Under the pieces are notes generated by a model. It saw nothing but the letters and a program-made list of their open reading frames with translations. It had not been told where the DNA came from and made no database searches. A stretch of 64,000 nt of DNA from UBA7330 sp043554545 (GTDB taxonomy: Bacteria > Bacteroidota > Bacteroidia > Cytophagales > Cyclobacteriaceae). A program made the position numbers and the translations under genes. The stretch covers positions 4,030,001 to 4,094,000 of the forward strand of contig CP121337.1 in NCBI GenBank assembly GCA_043554545.1. Reading direction: 5' to 3'. Positions 15,414 to 24,925 of the stretch are shown here, one piece after another (within the stretch, counting starts at the first letter, position 1; each line of letters opens with the position of its first letter).

Positions 15414-17264
15414 CTACTGCATCCTACCTGCAATTTCTACTAGTGTCAAAAATGCACCTCTATACCCATATTCATCTTTACCTTTCGCCTTATTCCCCAT
15501 ATTTATGACTTTGTCATAAGTTAAATCTCCCTTAAATTCCGAATCTCGTAGTAGCATTCCAAATCCAGCCACACTCAAAGCCCACTGCAGATTTTCATCA
15601 TCACTCCTATTTTCTTCCCTACTGATGGTCGTTGTGATAAGCATGCTTTTATCTCCATCGGGTAGTTTATACCTGAATTTTACGGTAAGAATCTCACCCT
15701 CGAGCTGCTTAGTCTTATGGTTAAATTGATACTTTAGTGGATCAATGGAGCCAATAAAGTCGTTTTCTACGCCTTTTGGTATGATTTCATATAGCGCAGT
15801 AACTGAGTGACCACTGCCTAATTCTCCAGCATCCTTTTTATCATTATTAAAATCTTCGTCATTTAACTTTCTGTTTTCATAGCCAATTAATCGGTAGGCT
15901 TCCACTTCATCTGGATTGAACTCCACCTGAATCTTTACATCTTTGGCAATTGTATAAAGGGTGCTTCCAAACTCCGTAACAAGCACTTTTTTTGCTTCCT
16001 GAATATTATCTATATATGCATAATTTCCATTCCCCTTATCTGCCAATATCTCCATTTTAGCATCCTTAAAATTACCCATCCCAAAGCCCAATACAGTTAA
16101 AAATACACCCTCACTTCTTTTACGCTCAATCAGTCTTTGCATCTCCATGTCACTTGAAGCTCCCACATTAAAATCTCCATCTGTTGCTAAAATAATCCGG
16201 TTATTCCCTTGCTGAACAAATTGCTCTTTAGCTACTTTATATGCAAGTTGAATCCCTGCTCCACCGGCGGTTGATCCTCCTGCCTCAAGGTTGTCAAGCA
16301 CATCAATAATTTCTGATTTTTGACTTCCATCAGTTGAATTCAACACCAATCCAGCCGCGCCAGCATAAACCACAATAGCCACTTTATCTTTGGGTCTCAT
16401 CTCGTTTACCAACATTTTCATGGATGACTTCAAAAGAGGAAGTTTGTTTTGAGCATTCATGGAGCCTGAAACATCGATGAGGAACACCATATTTGAAGGA
16501 GGTAAATCTTCCGTCTCAATACCCTTCCCCTGTATCCCAATATGTGCTATGAGGTGTTTATCATTCCATGGTGCACTTGAATATGAGGTGTGAATAGAAA
16601 AAGGATGTTCATCATTAGGTTCCGGATAGCTATATTTAAAATAGTTGATCATCTCTTCAATTCTTACTGCATCTTTTGGTGGCATTTGTCCTAAGTTCAG
16701 GAACCTTCTAATATTGCTATATGACGCAGCATCCACATCTATTGAAAAGGTAGACAACGGATTATCAATTGGTTGGTAAAAAATATTTTCTGCCATGCCA
16801 TTATATGACTCTCTGTCGAAATTTTGATGGCTATTGTCAGAGATTAATCTAACTCTACTTCCACTATGATAAATTGCTGGCCGCATATTATTGGAAAAGT
16901 TATGCCTTTTAGCAAGCTCGGTTTGTATCGCTGCTTCCCTATCCTCAGCAACATTCATCTCCACTTTTGGCATCTTACTTGAAAGCAAAAGAATTACATC
17001 AAGTTTGTGCCTGTTCCCAACTCTTTCCTTGTGAGTCAGGTATCCTGGATAATCGTACTGCAGAATACTGGCTTCTTCAATAATGCTAATGGAATATTTA
17101 CCCAGGTTATCTGTTATTGTCGATGTGCTACTTCCAAATATCGAGACGATAACTCCGGGCAGGGCATTACCTCCTTCGTCAAAAACGGTACCTGAAACCA
17201 CAAATACGGGTTTCTCCGCAACTGAAATGACAAGAATTAATAATAAAAATGTTATTTTTTTCAT
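15414..17264 (-). CDS. Exported vWA-domain protein with CarboxypepD domain (YfbK-like)
   Basis: A 616-residue exported protein. A signal peptide (1-16) precedes a CarboxypepD-like domain (about 22-95, SGTVFDEGGNALPGVIVSIFG). The YfbK N-terminal region around 165-215 has NPLSTFSIDVDAASYSNIRR. The vWA domain at about 250-430 carries the MIDAS motif DVSGSMN, a matching T/D loop ATDGDFNVG, and a C-terminal DUF3520-like part. vWA domains with intact MIDAS bind metal-dependent protein ligands. The gene is divergent from an ECF sigma factor/anti-sigma pair 96 bp away, so it is a likely regulon member or partner. No enzymatic activity is implied. Confidence 0.82.
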   Translation of the reverse strand: MKKITFLLLILVISVAEKPVFVVSGTVFDEGGNALPGVIVSIFGSSTSTITDNLGKYSISIIEEASILQYDYPGYLTHKERVGNRHKLDVILLLSSKMPKVEMNVAEDREAAIQTELAKRHNFSNNMRPAIYHSGSRVRLISDNSHQNFDRESYNGMAENIFYQPIDNPLSTFSIDVDAASYSNIRRFLNLGQMPPKDAVRIEEMINYFKYSYPEPNDEHPFSIHTSYSSAPWNDKHLIAHIGIQGKGIETEDLPPSNMVFLIDVSGSMNAQNKLPLLKSSMKMLVNEMRPKDKVAIVVYAGAAGLVLNSTDGSQKSEIIDVLDNLEAGGSTAGGAGIQLAYKVAKEQFVQQGNNRIILATDGDFNVGASSDMEMQRLIERKRSEGVFLTVLGFGMGNFKDAKMEILADKGNGNYAYIDNIQEAKKVLVTEFGSTLYTIAKDVKIQVEFNPDEVEAYRLIGYENRKLNDEDFNNDKKDAGELGSGHSVTALYEIIPKGVENDFIGSIDPLKYQFNHKTKQLEGEILTVKFRYKLPDGDKSMLITTTISREENRSDDENLQWALSVAGFGMLLRDSEFKGDLTYDKVINMGNKAKGKDEYGYRGAFLTLVEIAGRMQ

Positions 17265-17360
17265 CTTGGTAATAAATTTGATTTACCATTGAGATGTCTA
17301 TCGTAGCATTTTCCATAAAAAAAGAATCATTTTGTTCTTTATTAGTTAAGCGCAAATCCA

Positions 17361-17930
17361 TTGAGTAAACCTATTAATGATATTCAAGCTAAAAGCGACC
17401 AGGAGTTATTGAAGGCTTACATGCAATCAAATGATATTGAATTCCTGGGAGCCTTATACCATCGGTATATGCATTTGGTTTATGGGCTTTGCTACAAATT
17501 CTTGAAATCAAGAGAGGAAAGTCAGGATGCAGTAATGGCCATTTTCGAACAAATTGCCGAGAAACTCAAACAACAGGAGGTTACCTATTTTAAAAGTTGG
17601 CTTTACATTGTATCTAAAAACCATTGCCTGATGAGTCTCCGTAAGCAATCCAACAATAAAGAATTCAATGGGCAGATTATGGAAAGTGACACTTTCGTGC
17701 ATCAAAATGAGGAATCTGAAATAGACCATGACCTTGAAGCACTGCAAGATTGTTTAAAAACATTAAAAGGTAGGCAACATGAATGTGTATCCCTGTTTTA
17801 CCTTAAACAGAAAAGCTATGAAGAAATAACAATTGATACTTCATTTTCATTAAATGAAGTAAAGAGTCATATACAAAATGGAAAAAGAAATTTAAAAATT
17901 TGCCTGGAGTCAAAGCATGTCAAACGATAA
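17361..17930 (+). CDS. ECF-type RNA polymerase sigma factor
   Basis: A 189-residue sigma-70 family protein. Region 2 spans about 13-80 (ELLKAYMQSNDIEFLGALYHRYMHLV through SWLYIVSKNHCLM), and region 4 about 125-180 (LKGRQHECVSLFYLKQKSYEEI, then a helix-turn-helix). The start is TTG at 17361. The next in-frame ATG would remove part of region 2, so TTG is needed. Its stop overlaps the start of the anti-sigma/TonB gene by 14 bp, the usual sign of translational coupling between sigma and anti-sigma. Confidence 0.88.
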   Translation: MSKPINDIQAKSDQELLKAYMQSNDIEFLGALYHRYMHLVYGLCYKFLKSREESQDAVMAIFEQIAEKLKQQEVTYFKSWLYIVSKNHCLMSLRKQSNNKEFNGQIMESDTFVHQNEESEIDHDLEALQDCLKTLKGRQHECVSLFYLKQKSYEEITIDTSFSLNEVKSHIQNGKRNLKICLESKHVKR

Positions 17931-19284
17931 AAAATCATATCAAGTAATCTCTGAACAAGAGCTTCTGGATTATCTGGATGGCAAGATAAAAGGCATTCGG
18001 GCAAATCAGATTGAACGTCAAATACTCAATTCTTCCTTTGAAGAAGAAGCTGTTGAGGGGCTTTCTTCCTTATCTTCTCAAGATCTTAGGTCGGATCTTT
18101 CACAATTGAAAAAAAGACTGGAAGAACAGACAAGAGAAAAACCAGCCTATCTTAGTTTCGCTGCCACCATCGCTTTTTTATTAGTGGCTTTTTCTTCCCT
18201 CTGGTTTGTCATGAACAATGCACTCCCTCATGATGAAATCAGCATCAATAGAACCATGGGAAATGAAACAGAAAACCTTGCCATGAATGAACCTACATCC
18301 ATCGATACAGTAATTTCCGAAGCCGAAGAGGATCAAACTTCCAGTGTGACAAAGTTGGCGGCTGCAACTGAGGTGATCCCAGACAGTTCTCTTGGAATTG
18401 CCACGGTAGCAAATGAGATAGAAGAACCTATAGATAATGAAGAACAAATTGTATTAGCTGAAGACATTGAGGTTACAAGCGATACAATCAATGAGCTAAT
18501 TACAGAGCCTGATCAAATAGTAGCATCCAATGAACTGGTAGCTAACTCAGAAAATCCAATAGATACTTCAGCTGCTTTCAACGATTCTGCCATTGCAGCA
18601 AGTCAAGCAATTGCCAGTAGAGCAATTGCCGAACCAGTACAGTTAGAATCTATCGATGTTTCTAAAAAGCAATTAGCGGTAGCTGCAGAAATTTCACCAA
18701 CAGAACCAATCTCAGGAACGGTCTATTATCGTGAAGATGGGGAACCTTTACCCGGAGTTGAGGTAACATTAAATAACACAACAGCCATTACTGGCCTGGG
18801 TGGTGATTTCACAATTGAAAATACAGAAAATGGGAACACCTTGGAATTCAGTCTATCAGGAATCCGCCCAAAAACGGTTGGTATTGAGGACTCCGAGGAG
18901 ATCACTGTCGTAATGGGCCCTGATCCTTCAAATCTTAAAGAAGTATTAATCATTGGATATGGACAGGGAGTGCCATCCGCGGTCAATCAATCACCTGAAC
19001 CTGAGTCAGGAGAAAAGGAATTCAAAGACTACATTCAATCAAACTTGGTTTATCCTGAGGAAGCTAAAAACCAGCAAATTGAAGGCGCGGTCATCTTGAA
19101 ATTAACTGTTTCCTCTGACGGTACTATCAACAACGTGGAAGTCAAAAAGAGTGTTAGTCCCGGGTGTGATCAGGAAGCAATCAGATTGCTTAGGGAGGGC
19201 CCACCATGGAAACCTGCATTATATAATGGCAGTCCGGTAGAAGGTTCTGTTAGAATACGCGTGCCCTTTTACTTATCCAAATAA
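17917..19284 (+). CDS. Membrane anti-sigma-like protein fused to CarboxypepD and TonB C-terminal domains
   Basis: A 455-residue single-span protein. Residues 1-75 are cytoplasmic and resemble a short anti-sigma segment (ISEQELLDYLDGKIKG). The membrane span is about 79-99. A long acidic, low-complexity periplasmic linker runs to about 255. A CarboxypepD-like domain follows (ISGTVYYREDGEPLPGVEV), ending in KEVLIIGYG, which mimics the TonB-box region of SusC-type receptors. A TonB C-terminal domain closes it from about 365 (VYPEEAKNQQIEGAVILKL, PPWKPALYNGSPV). It could link TonB energy or receptor contact to release of the sigma factor encoded just upstream. The domain order is seen; the mechanism is inference. 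Confidence 0.8.
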   Translation: MSNDKKSYQVISEQELLDYLDGKIKGIRANQIERQILNSSFEEEAVEGLSSLSSQDLRSDLSQLKKRLEEQTREKPAYLSFAATIAFLLVAFSSLWFVMNNALPHDEISINRTMGNETENLAMNEPTSIDTVISEAEEDQTSSVTKLAAATEVIPDSSLGIATVANEIEEPIDNEEQIVLAEDIEVTSDTINELITEPDQIVASNELVANSENPIDTSAAFNDSAIAASQAIASRAIAEPVQLESIDVSKKQLAVAAEISPTEPISGTVYYREDGEPLPGVEVTLNNTTAITGLGGDFTIENTENGNTLEFSLSGIRPKTVGIEDSEEITVVMGPDPSNLKEVLIIGYGQGVPSAVNQSPEPESGEKEFKDYIQSNLVYPEEAKNQQIEGAVILKLTVSSDGTINNVEVKKSVSPGCDQEAIRLLREGPPWKPALYNGSPVEGSVRIRVPFYLSK

Positions 19285-20135
19285 ATAGGCACAAGTCCCC
19301 GGATCATCCGGTCTTTGCGGTTAAGGTCTTTTTTAACCTGAATCTCTGTGAACTGTTGTGCCTCCATCAGTTGGACCACTTCCTTTGCATAAGCTTCATT
19401 GATCTCAAAGTAAAGCCAGCCTTTCGGGTGTAAAATTTTGGTGCTTATTTTGATAATCCTATCATAGAAAACTAACGGTTCCTGATCAGCGACAAACAAA
19501 GCATTTCCTGGTTCAAAGTCTAATACATTTTTTTCCATCTCCTTCCTTTCGCTATGCCGTACATAGGGTGGGTTCGAAATCACAACGTCAAAGTATCCTT
19601 CTGGTAAATCCTTTAGAACATCAGCTCGTTGAAAGGAGATATGTACATGATTAGCCGTTGCATTTTCTTTGGCTATATGCAAGGCTGATTCGGAAATGTC
19701 AATTGCTGAAACTTCACTTTTAGGATATTCAAGTGCAAGAGAGATGGCGATACAACCACTGCCAGTACCAATATCTAGTATCTTACCTGGCTGATGATTG
19801 CTTTTTATCAACCAATCAACCAATTCCTCTGTTTCCTGACGCGGGATAAGTACATCCCCATTGACCAAAAATGTGTGCCCATAAAAATATGTCTTACCCA
19901 AAATATGCTGTATAGGTTCTTGCCTTTTTAATCGTTCTATCGCATTCAACAAACGACTATTCAAAGTCTCCGTTATCGAAACTTCAGCTTCCATTATGAC
20001 ATCGGTCTTACTTATTTTTAGTAAATCTTCTAATAAGAGATAAGCCATGGCCTTGGCTTCATCCTCTTGATAGATCGTATTTAGTTCATCAGTAATCGAC
20101 TTAAAAATAGTTTTTGGGTTGACGAGCATCTTCAC
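19269..20135 (-). CDS. prmC: Release factor N5-glutamine methyltransferase
   Basis: Methylates the GGQ glutamine of peptide-chain release factors using S-adenosylmethionine. The 288-residue protein has the helical N-terminal domain (1-85), SAM-binding motif DIGTGSGCIAISLA, acidic end DISESAL, and the catalytic ISNPPYVRHSE typical of PrmC/HemK. It overlaps the TonB chimera gene by 16 bp tail to tail. It is divergent from ribD with only 27 bp between starts. Confidence 0.93.
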   Translation of the reverse strand: MKMLVNPKTIFKSITDELNTIYQEDEAKAMAYLLLEDLLKISKTDVIMEAEVSITETLNSRLLNAIERLKRQEPIQHILGKTYFYGHTFLVNGDVLIPRQETEELVDWLIKSNHQPGKILDIGTGSGCIAISLALEYPKSEVSAIDISESALHIAKENATANHVHISFQRADVLKDLPEGYFDVVISNPPYVRHSERKEMEKNVLDFEPGNALFVADQEPLVFYDRIIKISTKILHPKGWLYFEINEAYAKEVVQLMEAQQFTEIQVKKDLNRKDRMIRGLVPIYLDK

Positions 20136-20162
20136 GGAAATATCGCGAATTTAGCGTATTCA

Positions 20163-21212
20163 ATGGATTCGGAAAGAGACATACAATTTATGCAACGAGC
20201 ATTGCAACTGGCTAACGCCGGATTTGGTAGTGTGAGCCCCAACCCAATGGTTGGGTGCGTTATTGTATCTGATGATCAAATAATTGGCGAAGGGTTTCAT
20301 CAGGCTTTTGGTGGGCCACATGCTGAAGTAAATGCAATTACCACTGTGAAGAATAGATCACTTCTAAAATCTGCTACCGTTTACGTCACATTGGAACCAT
20401 GCGCCCATCAAGGAAAAACACCTCCCTGCGCAGACCTGCTGATCCGCCACCAGGTGAAAAGAGTGGTAATTGCGGCGACGGATCCAAACCCCAAGGTTAA
20501 TGGTCAGGGAATAATAAAAATCAAAAATGCCGGAATTGATGTATCCAATGGCATATTGGATAGGGAGGCTCAGAAACAAAACATCAGGTTCAATACTTTC
20601 TTTAAAGAGAAAAGACCCTTCATCATACTTAAATGGGCACAAACAAAGGATGGGTTTATTGCAAGATCAGATTATTCCAGCAAATGGATCAGCACTTCAG
20701 CCTCCCGGCAAATGGTTCATCAATGGAGAACTCAGGAAGATGCCATCTTGATTGGAAAGCACACAGCTCTTTATGACAACCCCATGCTGACTTCCAGAGA
20801 CTGGAAAGGGAAAAACCCCGTAAGAATTGTATTGGACAGACAAAAAAGTTTGCCTGGTGATCTCAACCTATTCAATGATGGAAACAGAACGTTAATCTAT
20901 ACGCATCAAGCAGCAGAGCAACATACATCCGCAGAGTGGATTCAGTTGAACGAAGATAACTTCTTAAAATCTTTGCTCAATGACCTACATCAAAAAGGTA
21001 TCCAATCTCTGATTGTTGAAGGTGGTACAGAGGTTTTAAATACATTTATTTCAGCGGGTTTATGGGATGAAGCAAGGGTCTTCATTGGAGAAACAACCTT
21101 TGACTCTGGTATTCCGGCACCTTCAATAAGCTATAATCCTGTCAATGAAACTAATGTCTCAAAAGATCGATTAATAATCTATAAAAATAACAACGTAGGA
21201 TGGAAGAATTGA
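20163..21212 (+). CDS. ribD: Bifunctional riboflavin deaminase-reductase
   Basis: Carries out the second and third steps of riboflavin synthesis: deamination of the pyrimidine and reduction of the ribosyl side chain. The 349-residue protein has an N-terminal zinc deaminase (1-145) with HAEVNA and EPCAHQGKTPPC, containing the zinc ligands and catalytic glutamate. The C-terminal reductase (about 148-345) has KWAQTKDGFIA and IQSLIVEGGTEVLNTFI. Both domains look intact. The other rib genes are not in the window. It is translationally coupled to msrC through a 13-bp overlap. Confidence 0.95.
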   Translation: MDSERDIQFMQRALQLANAGFGSVSPNPMVGCVIVSDDQIIGEGFHQAFGGPHAEVNAITTVKNRSLLKSATVYVTLEPCAHQGKTPPCADLLIRHQVKRVVIAATDPNPKVNGQGIIKIKNAGIDVSNGILDREAQKQNIRFNTFFKEKRPFIILKWAQTKDGFIARSDYSSKWISTSASRQMVHQWRTQEDAILIGKHTALYDNPMLTSRDWKGKNPVRIVLDRQKSLPGDLNLFNDGNRTLIYTHQAAEQHTSAEWIQLNEDNFLKSLLNDLHQKGIQSLIVEGGTEVLNTFISAGLWDEARVFIGETTFDSGIPAPSISYNPVNETNVSKDRLIIYKNNNVGWKN

Positions 21213-21673
21213 AGTTGACTCAAACTGAAAGTAGGCTCGAAAAGTATCAGACTCTGGTACCTCAAATCAAAGCTTTGATTGAAGGAGAGCGCGACCTAAT
21301 AGCCAACCTGGCTAACATAGCTGCCGCAATCAAGCAGGGATTGGACTTCTTTTGGGTAGGCTTCTATCTGGTGAAAGAAAGTGAATTGGTTTTAGGGCCA
21401 TTTCAGGGACCCATTGCCTGTACCAGAATTGCCAAAGGTCAGGGTGTATGTGGACAAGTATGGGAACATGAAAAAACTATTATTGTAGGTGATGTAGATC
21501 AATTTCCAGGGCATATTGCTTGTAATGGAGCTTCCAGATCAGAAATTGTATTACCGCTATTTAAAGATGGTCGGGTGATAGGTGTATTGGACATAGACAG
21601 TGATAAACTCAGCTATTTTAGTAATCTTGATGAAAGAAATTTAAACGAGATTTTATCCTGTTTGAAACTCTGA
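21200..21673 (+). CDS. msrC: Free methionine-(R)-sulfoxide reductase (GAF-type fRMsr)
   Basis: A 157-residue GAF-domain enzyme that reduces free methionine-(R)-sulfoxide. The three active-site cysteine positions are visible in GPIACTRI, GQGVCGQVW and HIACNGASRSEIVLP. The closing GRVIGVLDIDSD strand is typical of this GAF subgroup. The length is normal. It overlaps the 3' end of ribD. No functional link to riboflavin is obvious beyond cotranscription. Confidence 0.9.
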   Translation: MEELKLTQTESRLEKYQTLVPQIKALIEGERDLIANLANIAAAIKQGLDFFWVGFYLVKESELVLGPFQGPIACTRIAKGQGVCGQVWEHEKTIIVGDVDQFPGHIACNGASRSEIVLPLFKDGRVIGVLDIDSDKLSYFSNLDERNLNEILSCLKL

Positions 21674-21711
21674 TTTCTGTTAAATCCAGACATCCAAGGA
21701 ACGAATACCTA

Positions 21712-23454
21712 TCATTTCTTAGTCAATTTTACCCATAAGGGGAAAATTGATCCCCCAGAACCATCCGGGTTAAAAAATGGAATCAGGTCACCATCCATTT
21801 CTGGAAGCATAACATCTTCCATTATCAGGGTATCAGTATCTTCAAGATCATATCTGGTTCTATTGATCACTGAACCAGTTTCCAGATTCATAATCCCTTT
21901 TCCATATATAGGTTCAATAAATTTAAATTCCACATCATACGTTCCCTCTTTGAGGCTGACGACCCACTTTCCAAAAACACGTTCCTGTTTCCATACGCCT
22001 CTTTCTCCTGATGCATCATTTCGGTTCAGGTAAACCGGATTTTCATATTTTGTCCCTATGATGATAGGTGGCTGATTAACCAGATGAGGCGATTTGGTCA
22101 ATGCTATAAATTGTTTATCTAATTCCGCTTTTAGATCCAGGGCCAGGGTCGTGTTTTCCATAACCAGGTTATTTTGTTCATAGGGGTCAGTTTCCAGATC
22201 AAAAAGTTCGAATGATTCAATATCCGCACCATAGGAGGCATGACCTACAATTTTTTGATTACCCACCTGTTGAGCAATATTTTGATAGCGCTCAGGGTAC
22301 TTTCTGGTCCAGTAGAAAAACAATGAACGCTTGGTCTCCCACTCGCTCTGCTCACCTTTCAGCATTGGCAAAAGGTTTCGCCCGTCAATATCTATGTCTG
22401 CTGGTAATTTTGCTTGACACAATGCTGCGAGTGTTGGCAATATATCAATATGAGCAGCATTCACACCAATGTCCTTGCTCTTAAAGCCTTGTGGATACCT
22501 GATAAAAAATGGAACCCGGACTCCACCCTGATAGACTGATCCTTTCCTTTCTCTAAAGCCTCCTGTAAATCGATATTGTTGAGGGCCATTATCCGTCATG
22601 AAAATCACAATGGTATTATTCTCAATCTTCAGTCTCTTTAATTCACTTAGGATCATACCCACATTGTCATCAATATTGGTCACCATCCCATATACTTTTC
22701 TAGCAGCATCTTTGTCCTTTTCACTCATCTTGGGCATGGGCTTTCCATTCTTTAAAAAAGGAGTTTCAGGATCCACATCCTTATACATGTCATAATATTT
22801 CTGTGGCACCTGTAAAGGCGTATGAGGAGCATTAAATGCCAGGTAACAGAAAAAAGGGTTGTCTTTATTTTCCTTGATGAAATTCAATGCCTGACTGGCA
22901 AAAATATCACTACAATATCCCTTGTAATCTTCCATCTCATTGTTATGCCACAAGGTGGGATCAAAATAGCTACTATCAAACTTAAAGTATGTCGTGAAAT
23001 CTCCGGGTTGTCCCATTCCACCACTCAGGTGTATAACAGACACATCGAAACCCTGATCTGAAGGTCTACTTGGATAATTATCTCCAAGATGCCACTTGCC
23101 AAAAATTCCTGTCTTATAGTTTTCTGTCTTCAGGACCTCAGCAATCGTAACTTCTTCCGTAGCCATAATAGCACCACCATTATACGTATCATGAATGCCT
23201 GTTCTTAAAGAGTACCTACCAGTCATCAAACTTGACCTGGTGGGAGCACAGACAGGAGAAACATAGAAGTTTCTTAGACGGACACTTTCTTCAGCGAAGT
23301 TGTCCAGGTTAGGTGTCTTTATTACAGGATTATCATGAAATCCAATATCTCCGTATCCCTGATCATCGGCCATGATCAAGATTACATTGGGGCGCTCTTG
23401 AGCAAATACAGATAGACCAATTAAAATAAGTAAAAAAGTAAGTGACTGCTTCAT
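21712..23454 (-). CDS. Exported sulfatase (arylsulfatase A-like, S1 family)
   Basis: A 580-residue sulfatase with a signal peptide (1-19, ending VFAQ). The maturation motif is CAPTR at 69-73 in SPVCAPTRSSLMTGR, where C69 would be converted to formylglycine. Metal ligands are in ADDQGYGD (30-37) and MTDNGPQQ. A C-terminal beta-sandwich extension follows from about 440. The neighbouring GH88 gene, 38 bp upstream in the same direction, suggests joint removal of sulfate and unsaturated uronic acids from a sulfated polysaccharide. The specific substrate cannot be assigned. Confidence 0.9.
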   Translation of the reverse strand: MKQSLTFLLILIGLSVFAQERPNVILIMADDQGYGDIGFHDNPVIKTPNLDNFAEESVRLRNFYVSPVCAPTRSSLMTGRYSLRTGIHDTYNGGAIMATEEVTIAEVLKTENYKTGIFGKWHLGDNYPSRPSDQGFDVSVIHLSGGMGQPGDFTTYFKFDSSYFDPTLWHNNEMEDYKGYCSDIFASQALNFIKENKDNPFFCYLAFNAPHTPLQVPQKYYDMYKDVDPETPFLKNGKPMPKMSEKDKDAARKVYGMVTNIDDNVGMILSELKRLKIENNTIVIFMTDNGPQQYRFTGGFRERKGSVYQGGVRVPFFIRYPQGFKSKDIGVNAAHIDILPTLAALCQAKLPADIDIDGRNLLPMLKGEQSEWETKRSLFFYWTRKYPERYQNIAQQVGNQKIVGHASYGADIESFELFDLETDPYEQNNLVMENTTLALDLKAELDKQFIALTKSPHLVNQPPIIIGTKYENPVYLNRNDASGERGVWKQERVFGKWVVSLKEGTYDVEFKFIEPIYGKGIMNLETGSVINRTRYDLEDTDTLIMEDVMLPEMDGDLIPFFNPDGSGGSIFPLWVKLTKK

Positions 23455-23492
23455 GATTTGAAAGGTTGATTCGAAATCTAGTTATTTACCTC

Positions 23493-24845
23493 TTAAAAGA
23501 AAGTATATTTCTCTTCTTTCTTCAACATCTTCCATGCCGTCAGACACAGTTCTGTCATGTGGTAATCGCCCCACATACTAGATTCTCCATAAGGTATTTT
23601 AGCACCTGGGGCTATGTAGTCCCAGTTGTTAGGTCTGTGATAAATAGAATGCAACAAAATTCCCTCATGTTCAGAATTCTTTGATAGGTAGGGTTCTTCT
23701 AGAAGGCTATTCAACACGTTTAAGGCTGCCAATTCATATTTTTTTGATGCTTCCGGATCTTCATCTCTCAACAAATGCGAAAGGCGAAATAGTCCTTGTG
23801 CTCCTATGGCAGCAGCCGAACTATCTACGGGTTCATGGTCATTAAATGGATTTGATGGCTTACTTAGGTAGTCTCCCAGCTTGTGCAAATTAGGTGCACC
23901 GGTGTCCCAATAAGGAATGCCATCGGTGGGTGTATGCGCTATGAAAAAGTCACAAGTAGCTTTCGCTGCCTTCATTAGTTCAGATTCAATGGCTAACTTG
24001 TTTTCAAATACTACATTTTCATCCCTAAAGAACTCCAGCATTTCAGGGAATCCTAACATCGCCCAAGCCAAGCCACGTGTCCAGGTTGTAAAGCCGGAAA
24101 ACCCTTGCTGAGAATTTGGGCACCTATATCGACCATCATTCATATTGAATACCGACTCATGAGCAGTCCTACCCGAAATATCATAAGTGGCCTCAGTCTC
24201 CCCATAAAAAACGGCATATTTCGCAGTTGCCCTTGCGTGTTTTACCGCTCTGTCCAGGATGTCTATTTGTTGGTCATTTTCACCATATAACTCATGTCTC
24301 AATTTATGAGCCATTAACAAAACTCTACATGATCGGATGGTATCCACAAATAAGGAGTGAGGGCCATTAAAGGAATATATAAAACCACCGCCCGCTATAT
24401 CAGACCACCTTCTTGCTTGTACCGAAGCAGACATTTTAATAGCCAACTCATAATATTCCTTTTCATATTCAGAAACCTTCATCTTGTCACTATTTCCCAG
24501 TCTAAGCAAATTCCCATAGGTACTGATGGTATTAAATCCGTGGTCATGCACACCAAAATGACTTACATGAGCAGGCATTTTTTTTCGAATATCTATTTTG
24601 GCTTTCTCCAGTAAATCTGTTTGTCCAACAGCCTCAAATATGAGTAAGGGAATTCCAAATTGAAATCCCTGGGTCCAATCTGTCCAGCCCTGGGCAACAT
24701 ATCTCCCATCTTTGGTGATTACCGGTGAGCCTTTTTCAGCGGTATAATTTTTTCTTAATAATTCAGTTTTTTCAGTTGCTAATGACCAGAAGCCATCTAA
24801 TTGAAGTTCCAGATCTCCTATATTAATTTCCCTTAAATCAATCAT
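23493..24845 (-). CDS. GH88-family unsaturated glucuronyl hydrolase
   Basis: A 450-residue alpha/alpha-barrel glycoside hydrolase. It removes the 4,5-unsaturated uronic acid left by polysaccharide lyases through vinyl-ether hydration. The two expected aspartates are visible: D101 in HDHGF and D168 in GPHSLFVDTIR. The C-terminal half has VDSSAAAIGAQGLFRLSHLL, also characteristic of the family. No signal peptide is present, so it probably acts in the cytoplasm on imported oligosaccharides, although an undetected upstream start is possible. It is paired with a sulfatase downstream. No lyase gene is present in the window. Confidence 0.85.
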   Translation of the reverse strand: MIDLREINIGDLELQLDGFWSLATEKTELLRKNYTAEKGSPVITKDGRYVAQGWTDWTQGFQFGIPLLIFEAVGQTDLLEKAKIDIRKKMPAHVSHFGVHDHGFNTISTYGNLLRLGNSDKMKVSEYEKEYYELAIKMSASVQARRWSDIAGGGFIYSFNGPHSLFVDTIRSCRVLLMAHKLRHELYGENDQQIDILDRAVKHARATAKYAVFYGETEATYDISGRTAHESVFNMNDGRYRCPNSQQGFSGFTTWTRGLAWAMLGFPEMLEFFRDENVVFENKLAIESELMKAAKATCDFFIAHTPTDGIPYWDTGAPNLHKLGDYLSKPSNPFNDHEPVDSSAAAIGAQGLFRLSHLLRDEDPEASKKYELAALNVLNSLLEEPYLSKNSEHEGILLHSIYHRPNNWDYIAPGAKIPYGESSMWGDYHMTELCLTAWKMLKKEEKYTFF

Positions 24846-24925
24846 TTTGTTATAATTCTGACGCCTTTTTTTAGGTGGCTAAAGATATTGACTTTGCTTT
24901 CAAGAATAACAATCCGAGAAAAAAA

